A DNA stretch of 49,451 nt. It comes from a virus. The first letter of the stretch is position 1; every line of letters starts with the position of its first letter. The notes under the pieces are model-generated. The model worked only from the letters and a program-made list of their open reading frames with translations. It did no database searches and was not told the DNA's origin. Shown here one piece after another: positions 34,667-42,180 of the stretch. Position numbers and translations under genes: made by a program. The stretch lies in the IMG/VR virus record IMGVR_UViG_3300032134_000004, positions 1 through 49,451 of that record; one strand, 5' to 3'.

Positions 34667-34887
34667 GGGACACATGGGACACATGGGACACATTTCCCAA
34701 AACTCCTAACCTATCTACCCCACCCCCCTCTTTGGTTATGTATTTGTTTTTACTGTCCCAAGTGTCCCAAGTGTCCCAAGAAGAAGGCCCCGAAGGGGTA
34801 ACTTCTTTCGGGGCAAGGGGTTGTGACTTGGCCCACCGAGCGGTGTTGATGCTTGTAATGTGTCCCAACATGTGTCCCATGTGTCCC
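34667..34887. other. Putative replication origin with GGGACA iterons
   Basis: Three clusters of 9-bp repeats: GGGACACAT x3 (34667-34693), TGTCCCAAG x3 (34754-34780), and TGTCCCAAC, TGTCCCATG and TGTCCCTAA (34861-34890). Clusters 2 and 3 point one way and cluster 1 the other, all with the core GGGACA. Between clusters 1 and 2 are a G/C-skewed tract (34714-34730) and an AT-rich stretch (34736-34753), like a melting region. The segment is non-coding and lies directly after the primase-helicase gene. Structure is seen; origin function is inferred. Confidence 0.55.
34781..34814 (-). terminator. Hairpin with two exclusive folds between iteron clusters
   Basis: GCCCCGAA (34787-34794) pairs with TTCGGGGC (34807-34814), and leftward RNA then runs into UUCUUCUU. 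Alternatively AAGAAG (34781-34786) pairs with CTTCTT (802-807 of this kilobase) around CCCC-gaa-GGGG. The two structures exclude each other, as in an attenuator. It is placed to end leftward transcription from the primase gene. Confidence 0.5.
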
Positions 34888-37298
34888 TAAATCGGCAGTC
34901 CTGAGTCAAAATCCTGTAGGGGAAGGTCAGTATGTTTGGACTTCCCATCATGTTCCTCCCCTACCCATAGCCAACTGCGTCCTGTGCCGGTATGCTTTGA
35001 GTCGCACATGGCCTTCATAGGTTCTAGTGTCATCATGTTCTTGATCCAAGTAGTGCACCCCTTGGGTGACATGGTGCCGTCGATCACGTCCTGCATTTGC
35101 AGTTCCTTGTACAGGGTACGCCTCTGGATACGCACGGCATCCTTGGTTGGATCGCACCCACGTCGGTCCAAGAGTTTCATGATACAACTGGCGACCTCCT
35201 CTGCTTCCTCAAGATCTGAGTCCACCTCTGGCCTCTTCGATTGGTAGTGAAGGGCGATCTCATCAGCGTTATCAAACCTCTCAAGCAGGGCACGCTGCCA
35301 AGGGGCCCACCTGTCAAGCCGGTCTGGCGACAGGCTGGATCGCTTCTCTCCGCTGAGCCAGTGGATGATGTCCGATATGAGTTGCGCTCGGTTCTCCTCC
35401 ATGAACCTCTCCTTCCACTCGGAGAAGTCTGTCTGGTGCTTGGCCGTGCCGATGTTGATGATGATTGACCGCTCTGCCAAGTCACGGCTGAGGGTGGGGG
35501 TGTTGGCTGTGATGAACCAAGTCAGAAGGTTAGGCCTGCTGAACTGCCCCTTGTACATCTTCTTGCCGTCAATGTACCGGGCAGTGATAGCCCCCTCCAG
35601 CCCACCCCTAGACAGGCGAGACTTGAGGTTGTCAATCAGAACACATCTCTGGGACAGTGACTCGTCAGACAGGAGCCTTGACCTAACGGCCTCCCAGTCC
35701 TCGCGCTCAGTGATGGAGGGTGCGCCCCCCCATACCTCACAGATGAGGGCTGCGGTTGTAGTCTTACCCACGCCACGTCCATGCTTGGATGTGAACACGA
35801 AGGCTGGGCGTGTACCCGGAGGGCCACCCCACCCGGGAGAGGCTAGGGCTGCAAGCATGAGTTGCCTGTCTATGTCGGTCTCTGGGTTGAGTCGGTTCAC
35901 CAGTTCTTCAAGCGCCTCGCCGGTTGGCTCCGGTAACTTGCACCCCATGTAGTACACGCCGGGAACTTCAGGCACGTGGGGCAAGAGTTCAACTGACTGG
36001 TAACTTGGCCTCGCCTCCGCCAGCATGAACTCGTATATCTCTTTCTTGGTACTGGGGTTCCGCTTCGCACTGGTACCCCTGTCCACGCACTCGCGCGAAG
36101 TCCACCGGATGTCGCAGTCCCTCATAAGATACGCGAACATGGCGGCTTCATTCGTGATGTACCTGAAGGAGTTGGACCCGGGGAGTTCGCCGTCGGGTGG
36201 CAAGTCTCCCGGCGCGAACAGCATTCCGTTCACGGTGCGGGGCCAACCGTCGTTTGATTCTTGGATCAGTTCGCATATCTTGGGGGCAGGCAGGTAGCAC
36301 CTTCGGGATTCATCACCCGTGCCTACGTCTGCGACGTTGGAAATCGTAGGCCGAAAGGTCTTGCCCAACAGGGCGGCCTTCTCTCTGGTCTCATCCGTCC
36401 CATGGATCATCCTCTGTATGCAGGTCTCGACGTTCTCCTCGTCCTCCACGCGCGGGCTGCGGGGCTTGGCGTAGGCTGACTTGATCGACTGCTCGATCTC
36501 CGTGGGGGTGAGGCCTGAGTTCATGGCCGGTCGGACCAGCATGGACATGGCCTCCTCCTCGCTGTACCCACGGCCCCCGAGGTCACAGGCACAGGAGAAC
36601 AGCCTGCTGTTACGCTCGCCTGCGGGTGCACCGCTACTCATGAAGTACAGCGTGGCCGGGTGCGGCTCGGACGTGCCGTCCTGTATCTCACTGGGGAGAG
36701 CACTGGCTGGTGGCACCACGGCTTCGAGTGGCTGGATCGGGAAGTCCTCAAGAGAGCACAAGTGTCCTTGTATCAGGTGAACCAACCTGCACTCTACGTG
36801 GGGTTCATACTTGACATTCAGGAACCCCGGTAGCCTCATGACTCTTGGTGCGTCCTTGATCTTGGGGTCGCTGCCACATGCTGCGATCATCCCCCGCTGG
36901 TATGAGGCCCAAGTTTCAGCATCCTCGATGGGGTCTTCCAGTCTCCAGTAGAAATGCACACCATGTCCACTAAAGATTTCAGCGGTGGGCACAGGCAGGG
37001 CCGCCTCAGATATGATCCTCCGGGCGTAGTCAAGTGACACGTTGTCGAAATCCACGAACAGGCTGTTGTATCTTGCGACATCTCGCGCGGAACTACCCTC
37101 GCGTACCCTCGGGTTCGCACCGAAGTAGATGTTCTGGCCATCCAAGTTGTGACTTGTCAACGCCTCAGTCAGGTCCGCAAGTTCACTCGCTTTCACCCAC
37201 TCTCGCTTACCCGAGGGTAGCATTCGTATCTCAATCAAGTCTTCAGGTTCAAAGATTACCGACGCGAAATCGACGGCGGGGTGGGTGACTGTTGGCAT
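34887..37298 (-). CDS. Primase-polymerase / SF3-type helicase fusion
   Basis: 803 aa. N-terminal archaeo-eukaryotic primase (AEP/RepB-like) motifs: SLFVDFDNV (D83, D85), SGHGVHFYW (110-118, H115) and RVMRLPGFLNVK (152-163). The C-terminal half is a P-loop ATPase: GRGVGKTT (about 506-513), CVLIDNL (about 552-558) and WFITANTPTLSRDLAERS (sensor/arginine region, about 592-609), as in D5/VirE-like helicases. This one protein would prime and unwind at the origin just beyond its 3' end. It ends within the third iteron cluster. No replicative DNA polymerase gene is present, so a host polymerase may extend, or the prim-pol itself may synthesise. Confidence 0.88.
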   Translation of the reverse strand: MPTVTHPAVDFASVIFEPEDLIEIRMLPSGKREWVKASELADLTEALTSHNLDGQNIYFGANPRVREGSSARDVARYNSLFVDFDNVSLDYARRIISEAALPVPTAEIFSGHGVHFYWRLEDPIEDAETWASYQRGMIAACGSDPKIKDAPRVMRLPGFLNVKYEPHVECRLVHLIQGHLCSLEDFPIQPLEAVVPPASALPSEIQDGTSEPHPATLYFMSSGAPAGERNSRLFSCACDLGGRGYSEEEAMSMLVRPAMNSGLTPTEIEQSIKSAYAKPRSPRVEDEENVETCIQRMIHGTDETREKAALLGKTFRPTISNVADVGTGDESRRCYLPAPKICELIQESNDGWPRTVNGMLFAPGDLPPDGELPGSNSFRYITNEAAMFAYLMRDCDIRWTSRECVDRGTSAKRNPSTKKEIYEFMLAEARPSYQSVELLPHVPEVPGVYYMGCKLPEPTGEALEELVNRLNPETDIDRQLMLAALASPGWGGPPGTRPAFVFTSKHGRGVGKTTTAALICEVWGGAPSITEREDWEAVRSRLLSDESLSQRCVLIDNLKSRLSRGGLEGAITARYIDGKKMYKGQFSRPNLLTWFITANTPTLSRDLAERSIIINIGTAKHQTDFSEWKERFMEENRAQLISDIIHWLSGEKRSSLSPDRLDRWAPWQRALLERFDNADEIALHYQSKRPEVDSDLEEAEEVASCIMKLLDRRGCDPTKDAVRIQRRTLYKELQMQDVIDGTMSPKGCTTWIKNMMTLEPMKAMCDSKHTGTGRSWLWVGEEHDGKSKHTDLPLQDFDSGLPI

Positions 37299-37321
37299 TT
37301 GGGGCTCCTTCGGAGTGGTCT

Positions 37322-37330
37322 ATTGTATCA
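37322..37330 (-). promoter_or_regulatory. Possible extended -10 promoter of the primase gene
   Basis: Leftward sequence TGATACAAT fits an extended -10 (TGnTATAAT), lying 24 bp before the primase ATG and overlapping the helicase stop. The -35 region is poor. A GAAGGAGCC SD follows. Weak evidence. Confidence 0.3.
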
Positions 37331-38671
37331 CCTGTCGCCGAGCATTCTCAGCACGGCATCTGACATCTTGGCTTTATTCCGCACCGCCCACAGGATTGAC
37401 TCGTCTGCTGTCCCGTCGGCGATGATGTGGTAGTACGTGCACGGTCGCGTCTGACCCATGCGGTGTATGCGATCCTTGGATTGTTGGTACCTCTCGTAAG
37501 AGAAGTCCATCGAGTAGTAGATTGCATAGGACGCAGCGGTAAGAGTGATGCCGTGACCTGCGGCAGCGGGGTGGCAGACCAGACAGTCCAAGTCTCCACC
37601 CTGAAATCTTTCGATCAACACACTGGCATCTTTGGTCCGGCCATCTATGACATCGTGGCTTCGCCCCACCTCCGCCACAAGTTTCGAGATCATGTCTATC
37701 TCAGCGGTGAAGTTGGCCCAGATAACAACGGGCTCGTTACCAAGTTCCTCAAGTATGGCACGGAGTTCCTTGATCTTCACTTGGTCAGACGACAGGATGG
37801 TATCTTGGCCACCTTGCTTGTAATAGAAACCACCAGTCAACTGCCGCAACTTCATCAACTTGGCTTGGCCTGCGGGGGTCAGGGCTTCACCCTCCATCTC
37901 TGATGCCAGCCCCGCATACACCATCTCGTAGGTCACCCGGTCATCCTTGCTCAGTTCCACAACCCTCATCACGTCCGTCTGCGACGGCAGGTCGATGGCC
38001 TCCTCCTTTGACAGGCTCCACGATACGCTCTTCAGGCGGTCGTTGAACTCGCCCATCTGGTTCTGCTTGGGGATGTACCCGGTGATGACATCCCTCCCAG
38101 AGATGGGCCTAGTCTGCGTGAAGAAGTACCTGTTGGTGAAGCCGTAGAAAGACAGCCCGAAGGTATCTCGGCTGATCGCCCTGATCTGCGTGAAGTATTC
38201 CGTGGGACAGTTGGGAGCAGGGGTACCCGATAGCAGGTACACGCTCTCCATCTTGTCAGCGAATGACAGGAGTGCCTTGGTGCGCTGGGCCTTGTGACTC
38301 TTGATCATGGATGACTCATCGAGGATGAGCCTCCGTATCCCAGCGTCCAAAAAATCTTGGGCATGATTCTTGAACAGGTCGATGTTGATGACGTAGATAT
38401 CTGCCTCGCTGTCCAAGATAATCTTGGATCTCTTTGCCTTGGTCTTGTCCCAGCAGCAGACGACCTCCAAGTTTGGGAAGAACTTCTCCGCGTCAGAAAC
38501 CCACGCGGCTTTCATCACAGACTTGGGGCACACGACCACAGTCTTGACCGGGTGATCTTGCACGATGGCGAGGCTGCCCACTGTCTTGCCCAGTCCCGGC
38601 TGCAACCAGAACCCGTAGCGTGGGTGAGACTTGGCGATCTCAACCATCTTCTCTTGGTGCTGCATCAGCAT
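37328..38671 (-). CDS. SNF2-family DNA helicase/translocase
   Basis: 447 aa, both RecA-like lobes present. Motif I QPGLGKT (24-30), motif Ia VVCPKSVM, motif II DESS (118-121, the SNF2/DEAx variant), motif III SGTPAPN (148-154), motif V HPAAAGHGITLTAA and motif VI QQSKDRIHRMGQTRP (about 394-408) are all visible. Phage SNF2 helicases of this compact size are common in replication modules and may move along dsDNA to clear proteins or support recombination. It overlaps the upstream gene by 32 bp. Confidence 0.9.
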   Translation of the reverse strand: MLMQHQEKMVEIAKSHPRYGFWLQPGLGKTVGSLAIVQDHPVKTVVVCPKSVMKAAWVSDAEKFFPNLEVVCCWDKTKAKRSKIILDSEADIYVINIDLFKNHAQDFLDAGIRRLILDESSMIKSHKAQRTKALLSFADKMESVYLLSGTPAPNCPTEYFTQIRAISRDTFGLSFYGFTNRYFFTQTRPISGRDVITGYIPKQNQMGEFNDRLKSVSWSLSKEEAIDLPSQTDVMRVVELSKDDRVTYEMVYAGLASEMEGEALTPAGQAKLMKLRQLTGGFYYKQGGQDTILSSDQVKIKELRAILEELGNEPVVIWANFTAEIDMISKLVAEVGRSHDVIDGRTKDASVLIERFQGGDLDCLVCHPAAAGHGITLTAASYAIYYSMDFSYERYQQSKDRIHRMGQTRPCTYYHIIADGTADESILWAVRNKAKMSDAVLRMLGDR

Positions 38672-39209
38672 GAGCCACCTCCGTGATTTCGATCACACCA
38701 TGCGCCGGATGATTGTGCCGCTCGACTCCATCCTCTCCTCGCTGCGATCCGTTGAGTAAAGCGGGCATCATGTCCACTTGCCTGCCATTGTTGAATCCAA
38801 ACGGCACCTGCCCCCCCTCCGGCAAAACCCAAAGGTGGTGTTGATTGGCTCCGTCAACGAGCCGAGACTCAGACGGGTATATCTCCACCGCCTCACGATC
38901 GGGTCCGCACAGTTGGTTCTTTATATCTTGGAACTCTCGCCAATCCGTCCCGCTTCGCCGGTCTAGTCTGCGAATGGATATGTGAGTGAGCCCGTCCTTT
39001 TCGGCTGGCGGCGTGACATGAACGATGTACTTGTCCGACTCGTAAACCTTCGCCCGTCGCATTGCGTCGTACTCACCCTTCGCTTCCTCTCTTGTCGCAC
39101 CAAGTTTCATTGCCCAAGCGATGAACTCCTTTGGCTTCTTCGGCACGCCGGGTGCTACTGCCGTAGCGGTAACATCGATAAACTTGCCTGCTGGATGATT
39201 GTTGCTCAT
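38640..39209 (-). CDS. DUF7694-like conserved phage protein
   Basis: 189 aa. The C-terminal half has DWREFQDIKNQLCGPDREAV, then EIYPSESRLVDGANQHHLWVL, and VPFGFNNGRQ: the pattern W..FQ.IKN.L.G....A.E.YP.ES.LVD.AN..HLWVL.. that I know as a small conserved phage domain (DUF7694). The N-terminal ~70 residues are unique and carry an acidic helix (GATREEAKGEYDAMRR). A strong GGAGGTGACGC SD precedes ATG 39209. Function unknown; it lies among replication genes. Confidence 0.75.
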   Translation of the reverse strand: MSNNHPAGKFIDVTATAVAPGVPKKPKEFIAWAMKLGATREEAKGEYDAMRRAKVYESDKYIVHVTPPAEKDGLTHISIRRLDRRSGTDWREFQDIKNQLCGPDREAVEIYPSESRLVDGANQHHLWVLPEGGQVPFGFNNGRQVDMMPALLNGSQRGEDGVERHNHPAHGVIEITEVAHADAAPREDG

Positions 39210-39219
39210 GCGTCACCTC

Positions 39220-39582
39220 CTACCAGAGCGTTTCTTGAACTTCGACTTGGGGTTCGGGCGGGACTTCGTCCTGTCCTTGGGTTTCTTGTTCATCAGGACC
39301 ATTCCTAAAGGATGTGCCTGTCTCGCTTTCTTTCCTTTGTCGTACTGTGGCATGGTCATCCTCCTTTAGGAATGGCTCGAACCCATGAAGAAAGGACACC
39401 GCCTCTTCCGTGGACGGTGCCCCTTCGTAGTAGTAAGCGCGCTGCTCGGGATCGAGTGTGTACCTCGCACCCTCCATGCAACTCTTCCGGCTGAACCAGA
39501 TGAGTGGCTTACCCTCACCCAACTCGGTGGTATCTCCGTGGAACGGACCGCCTACCAACTGAACTATCTTGCGGCTACACAT
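39220..39582 (-). CDS. Conserved phage hypothetical protein
   Basis: 120 aa. The first 65 residues, IVQLVGGPFHGDTTELGEGK...YTLDPEQRAYYYEGA, follow a small beta protein (GGPFHG...Y..........AYY) common in phages of unknown function. The rest is acidic, Gln/Glu/Pro-rich and probably disordered. A small hairpin (GGTGC-gacat-GCACC, 39583-39597) abuts the ATG. It precedes the DUF7694-like gene by 10 bp. Confidence 0.7.
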   Translation of the reverse strand: MCSRKIVQLVGGPFHGDTTELGEGKPLIWFSRKSCMEGARYTLDPEQRAYYYEGAPSTEEAVSFLHGFEPFLKEDDHATVRQRKESETGTSFRNGPDEQETQGQDEVPPEPQVEVQETLW

Positions 39583-39623
39583 GGTGCGACATGCACCGTG
39601 TGTATGAGTCGTGACCGCTCAAG

Positions 39624-40352
39624 TTAGATGGGCAGGTCATCGTCCGCATGAGACACCTCAGACTTGGCCGCCACATGTGTGGGATCACCGAGCCGACCGT
39701 ACCACGCGGCTGCGTTACGGATGTGTTCATCCGTTGCATCACCAGCAGGACGCGGGACAGGAATGAGGGCCGAACCCTCTGCAAACTTCTTGTCCCTTAT
39801 GTCCAGAAAGTACGAACCCGGTGTGGCTTCCTCACCCTTTGAGGCGGCCATCGCCTGACGTGAGGCTTCAAGCCTCATGATCGCTTGTCCAGACTTGAGG
39901 CTGGTCTTCTTGAACGACAGGATCACGGGGATCTGGTGCCCATCAAAGAGAACAACCCAGTTGATGTGCTTGACTGCGGCTGTGCCGACACCCTTGCGCC
40001 CGGTACCCCATACGAGATCCTCGGGTTTTACATCTTCCTTGTTCATGGTTCGGTATTCAATACCGGAACCAGCCCCGCCTTCGGCGTACTTGATCCACTC
40101 GTTGTACCCAAAGACAGGGACAAACTTGACTCCGTCAAGATCGAGTGCCTCGCCTGTGCTTGCGTAGACCCACGTGCCACGTTCGTGGTCTCCGTGCATC
40201 TCACGCTCCAACTGCGTACCCTGAATCAGGGACAGCCGGTCAAGCGAGAAGTCTTCTTGCTCCGCGTTCACCATCGTGCCGAAGCCCGAAGGCATTGCCG
40301 GTGCGAGGTTCCCGGGGGTCTCTTCTTTTTTTACGATGTTACCTTTGGCCAT
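39624..40352 (-). CDS. Single-stranded DNA-binding protein-like
   Basis: 242 aa. Basic/aromatic body with beta strands (RGTWVYASTGEALDLDGVKFVPVFGYNEWIKYA, INWVVLFDGHQIPVILSFKKTSLKSG) and an acidic C-terminus ending DDDLPI, the classic docking tail of SSB proteins. It lies directly upstream of nothing else but replication genes. It probably covers single-stranded DNA and recruits partners such as the primase-helicase. The tail is the strongest evidence; the fold is inferred. SD AAGGAGTACAACC before ATG 40352. Confidence 0.6.
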   Translation of the reverse strand: MAKGNIVKKEETPGNLAPAMPSGFGTMVNAEQEDFSLDRLSLIQGTQLEREMHGDHERGTWVYASTGEALDLDGVKFVPVFGYNEWIKYAEGGAGSGIEYRTMNKEDVKPEDLVWGTGRKGVGTAAVKHINWVVLFDGHQIPVILSFKKTSLKSGQAIMRLEASRQAMAASKGEEATPGSYFLDIRDKKFAEGSALIPVPRPAGDATDEHIRNAAAWYGRLGDPTHVAAKSEVSHADDDLPI

Positions 40353-40364
40353 TGGTTGTACTCC

Positions 40365-40766
40365 TTACGACCTACGAAATGAAACTTTGGTGATGGGGGT
40401 GAGTGTCAACCCAACGGGTAACTCACCGCCACTGTCTACGTACTCTCGTATCTTGGCACCCGACATCCTACGCTGGATGAAGTCGTGCCTTCCTGTGTTG
40501 GCGCACCACCGGAAGATCTCATCGAAATGTTCCGGGTCATACGACGGGACCATGTCATCCTTGATGGATAGCGTCAGTCGTGCGTCGTTGTTCTTGATGG
40601 TGTCCACGCCAGCGTTCTCCATCTGCGTCTGGATCTGGAAGGACAGATTGTTCCGTCTTTCTTTCAGGTCTTTCAGCGTGGCGTTGGCCTCGTCCATGTG
40701 ATCAAGTATCGACCGCATCTTCAGCGCGAGTGATCCAAGATCGAGGTCTTCCTGTGTTGTGCTCAT
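40365..40766 (-). CDS. Helical early protein, function unknown
   Basis: 133 aa from ATG 40766, which follows AAGGAGTACAACACA. Residues 1-60 form a coiled coil (MRSILDHMDEANATLKDLKERRNNLSFQIQTQME), then DMVPSYDPEHFDEIFRWCANTGRHDFIQRRMSGAKIREYVD. The general layout (helical pair plus a short alpha/beta end) recalls Gp157-like or related phage early proteins, without certainty. It lies just after a consensus promoter (40798-40825), so it heads the SSB-helicase-primase transcript. Confidence 0.65.
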   Translation of the reverse strand: MSTTQEDLDLGSLALKMRSILDHMDEANATLKDLKERRNNLSFQIQTQMENAGVDTIKNNDARLTLSIKDDMVPSYDPEHFDEIFRWCANTGRHDFIQRRMSGAKIREYVDSGGELPVGLTLTPITKVSFRRS

Positions 40767-40797
40767 TGTGTTGTACTCCTTGCGTTGTGTTCCCTTC

Positions 40798-40825
40798 ATT
40801 ATACATACTCTCGCTCTGATGTCAA
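40798..40825 (-). promoter_or_regulatory. Consensus sigma70 promoter (P1)
   Basis: Leftward TTGACA (40825-40820), 16-bp spacer, TATAAT (40803-40798), both boxes perfect. Start of RNA is expected near 40791, 25 nt before the ATG at 40766. The same spacer length and a similar flank (GAGTATGTATAATG) occur in the 44.9-kb promoter. Confidence 0.85.
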
Positions 40826-40865
40826 CCCCCATCATGGGTAAACTTTCAATAAAAATCAGAAAGTT

Positions 40866-40967
40866 TCACAAGTCTTCAACTTCACCTGTCAGATTGCGGC
40901 ATCGGTGTCCGTACATGGAGTGGTGGAGTTGTGCCGCGACGGACGCCGTATCTTGTGGGCTAAACAT
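40866..40967 (-). CDS. Possible 33-aa protein
   Basis: ATG 40967 overlaps the stop of the winged-helix gene (ATGTTTAG). It encodes MFSPQDTASVAAQLHHSMYG and ends HRCRNLTGEVEDL. No recognisable domain. It sits next to promoter P1 in the only gap there. The overlap supports translation, but size and lack of relatives make it doubtful. Confidence 0.3.
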   Translation of the reverse strand: MFSPQDTASVAAQLHHSMYGHRCRNLTGEVEDL

Positions 40968-41268
40968 TACAACCCCCTGCTCGCAGCATTTTCTTGGCTG
41001 TGCCTGTCAGCGATATCGTGCCGCTTCGGGTCCACGGTTCCCATCGAACAAGTCCAAGCCTTGCCATTAGTTTCATGGTTCGCCTGATACTCCGGTCGTC
41101 GTACATGATTTCACTTGCTACCCCAGACTTACTCACGTCACCCTGCACCACCAAGATACGCCTAAGTATTTCAATCCCAGTTGGCGTTGCGATGATACGA
41201 AATCGTTCTATCGCCAACGCGAAATCTTGGATCAGTTCAAAGTTCGGGGTCGGGTTCTCTTGTTCCAT
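40960..41268 (-). CDS. Winged-helix regulator-like protein
   Basis: 102 aa from ATG 41268. The sequence TPTGIEILRRILVVQGDVSKSGVASEIMYDDRSIRRTMKLMARLGLVRWEPWTRSG has the helix-helix-recognition helix-wing pattern of MarR/ArsR/DtxR-type winged helices (recognition helix SGVASEIMYDDRSIRRTMKLM, wing LVRWEPWTRSGTISL). It ends the upstream early cluster just before promoter P1, a good place for a regulator of the replication genes. A longer start (41331) has no SD. Confidence 0.6.
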   Translation of the reverse strand: MEQENPTPNFELIQDFALAIERFRIIATPTGIEILRRILVVQGDVSKSGVASEIMYDDRSIRRTMKLMARLGLVRWEPWTRSGTISLTGTAKKMLRAGGCNV

Positions 41269-41380
41269 ATCTTCCAAGGCTGAACAGTTCCAGTGCTGAG
41301 AGTTCATCGAATCTTGGGTCGGCTCCACCAAACTTGTACTCTAATCTTGGATCACCGGGATCATCCCCATTGTCATTCAC
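41237..41380 (-). CDS. Small acidic protein, function unknown
   Basis: 47 aa from GTG 41380 (first residues V/M-NDNGDDPGDPRLEYKFGG). The GTG lies across the stop of the 61-aa gene, without a good SD, and the 3' end overlaps the winged-helix start by 32 bp. It is acidic and aromatic-rich (ADPRFDELSALELFSLGRYG). It is in frame with a longer ORF (to 41695) whose upstream part looks like a basic shadow of the neighbouring gene, so only this part is kept. Low certainty. Confidence 0.4.
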   Translation of the reverse strand: MNDNGDDPGDPRLEYKFGGADPRFDELSALELFSLGRYGTREPDPEL

Positions 41381-41558
41381 CGGGTGAAGGGAAATGGGGT
41401 TCTCCTCCAGAATCTTCCTCGGTATCTTGCTGTTCGGGCTGAGCCGTATCGGCTTGACCTGTTCGGGCTTGACCCCGTATTCCTTCAGCCGCTCGGTCAA
41501 AGATTCGATTGATCTCTTCAAAGATCTCTCCAAAGTTCGTGGTGTTTGTACTCGCCAT
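41373..41558 (-). CDS. Small acidic protein, function unknown
   Basis: 61 aa with a perfect leader (GGAGGTGAACG then ATG 41558). Starts MASTNTTNFGEIFEEINRIF, then a Gln/Glu/Asp-rich, low-complexity tail. It is likely a real expressed gene because of the SD. No family is recognised; helical N-terminus with an unstructured tail suggests a small adaptor or inhibitor. Confidence 0.6.
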   Translation of the reverse strand: MASTNTTNFGEIFEEINRIFDRAAEGIRGQARTGQADTAQPEQQDTEEDSGGEPHFPSPGE

Positions 41559-41561
41559 CGT

Positions 41562-41706
41562 TCACCTCCACCTTTCTGTGGGCTTTCCAGCCAGAGGAGT
41601 GCCCACTCTAATGATTGCGCTTTCCAGAGGAGCCTGATCAGGTTCCGGCGAACCACCTTCAGGCTCCTCTTCCTGCCTCGCATGTGTTTCAGCATGGCTT
41701 ACTCAT
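41562..41706 (-). pseudogene. Frameshifted small gene (about 47 aa)
   Basis: ATG 41706 overlaps the previous stop (ATGA), but the frame closes after five codons (MSKPC). One base later (dropping C at 41697 or 41696) an open, acidic frame continues as HAETHARQEEEPEGGSPEPD and on to ...AGKPTERWR, ending at 41562 directly before the strong SD of the next gene. The 145-nt span is 48 codons plus one base. It may be a sequencing or assembly indel, a real loss, or a +1 programmed slip. Confidence 0.45.
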
Positions 41707-42107
41707 TCTTCAAGTGAATCCTTGATGTGCTTCAGGAAACCATACTCTATGTCGGGCTTCAAGTTCCCTGTTTCCTGCCCACTCTCATGACTCATCTCAT
41801 CTATGTTCAAGATAAAGGACTCATTGAGTGCCGCCTCGAACATCCGTTCGCCTTTCTCCTTGGAGTGGCCACTCATTTCCTTGCACATTTCAAACACCGA
41901 GCGAATCACGGCGGACACCAAGGCGGTGCCATCTGCTTTGTCAAGTTCCACAAGATTCCTCCCTCCGATTGCGCACGGGAAGTCGTACATGTCCCCCTCT
42001 ACCACGACAGATGCCGCTATGAACAGACACGGCTGGTCTGGTACTTCTTTTTCTGCGGCTGCAAGTGCAGCCATGAATGCTTTCTTTTGTGGGTGTTCGT
42101 TTGTCAT
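41703..42107 (-). CDS. Small early protein, function unknown
   Basis: 134 aa from ATG 42107 (AAGGAGTTTGCA leader). Starts MTNEHPQKKAFMAALAAAEK, then beta/alpha segments (CLFIAASVVVEGDMYDFPCAIGGRNLVEL) and an acidic end. A hairpin (42135-42156) lies in its 5' leader. No domain recognised. It ends in an ATGA overlap with the frameshifted gene. Confidence 0.6.
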   Translation of the reverse strand: MTNEHPQKKAFMAALAAAEKEVPDQPCLFIAASVVVEGDMYDFPCAIGGRNLVELDKADGTALVSAVIRSVFEMCKEMSGHSKEKGERMFEAALNESFILNIDEMSHESGQETGNLKPDIEYGFLKHIKDSLEE

Positions 42108-42134
42108 TGCAAACTCCTTGTGTTGTTGAAGACA

Positions 42135-42156
42135 CAGCCCCAGTGAACTGGGGCTG
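42135..42156 (-). promoter_or_regulatory. Leader hairpin
   Basis: CAGCCCCAG (42135-42143) pairs perfectly with CTGGGGCTG (42148-42156) around TGAA. It lies 28 nt upstream of ATG 42107 and 24 nt after the previous stop, without a U-tract. Likely a transcript stabiliser or processing site. Confidence 0.7.
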
Positions 42157-42180
42157 CATCGCGGAGGAGAGAAGAGATCA

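Noticed and set aside
34530-34880. 116-aa minus-strand ORF with repeats WDTWDTWD and SHVSHVSQ
   Set aside because: The repeats come from the 9-bp iteron array read in one frame; no SD, and it overlaps the regulator gene. Treated as origin DNA.
41237-41695. 152-aa minus-strand ORF
   Set aside because: Its first two thirds is a Lys/Arg-rich shadow over the 61-aa gene that has a perfect SD and over the frameshifted gene; only the last 47 residues were kept.
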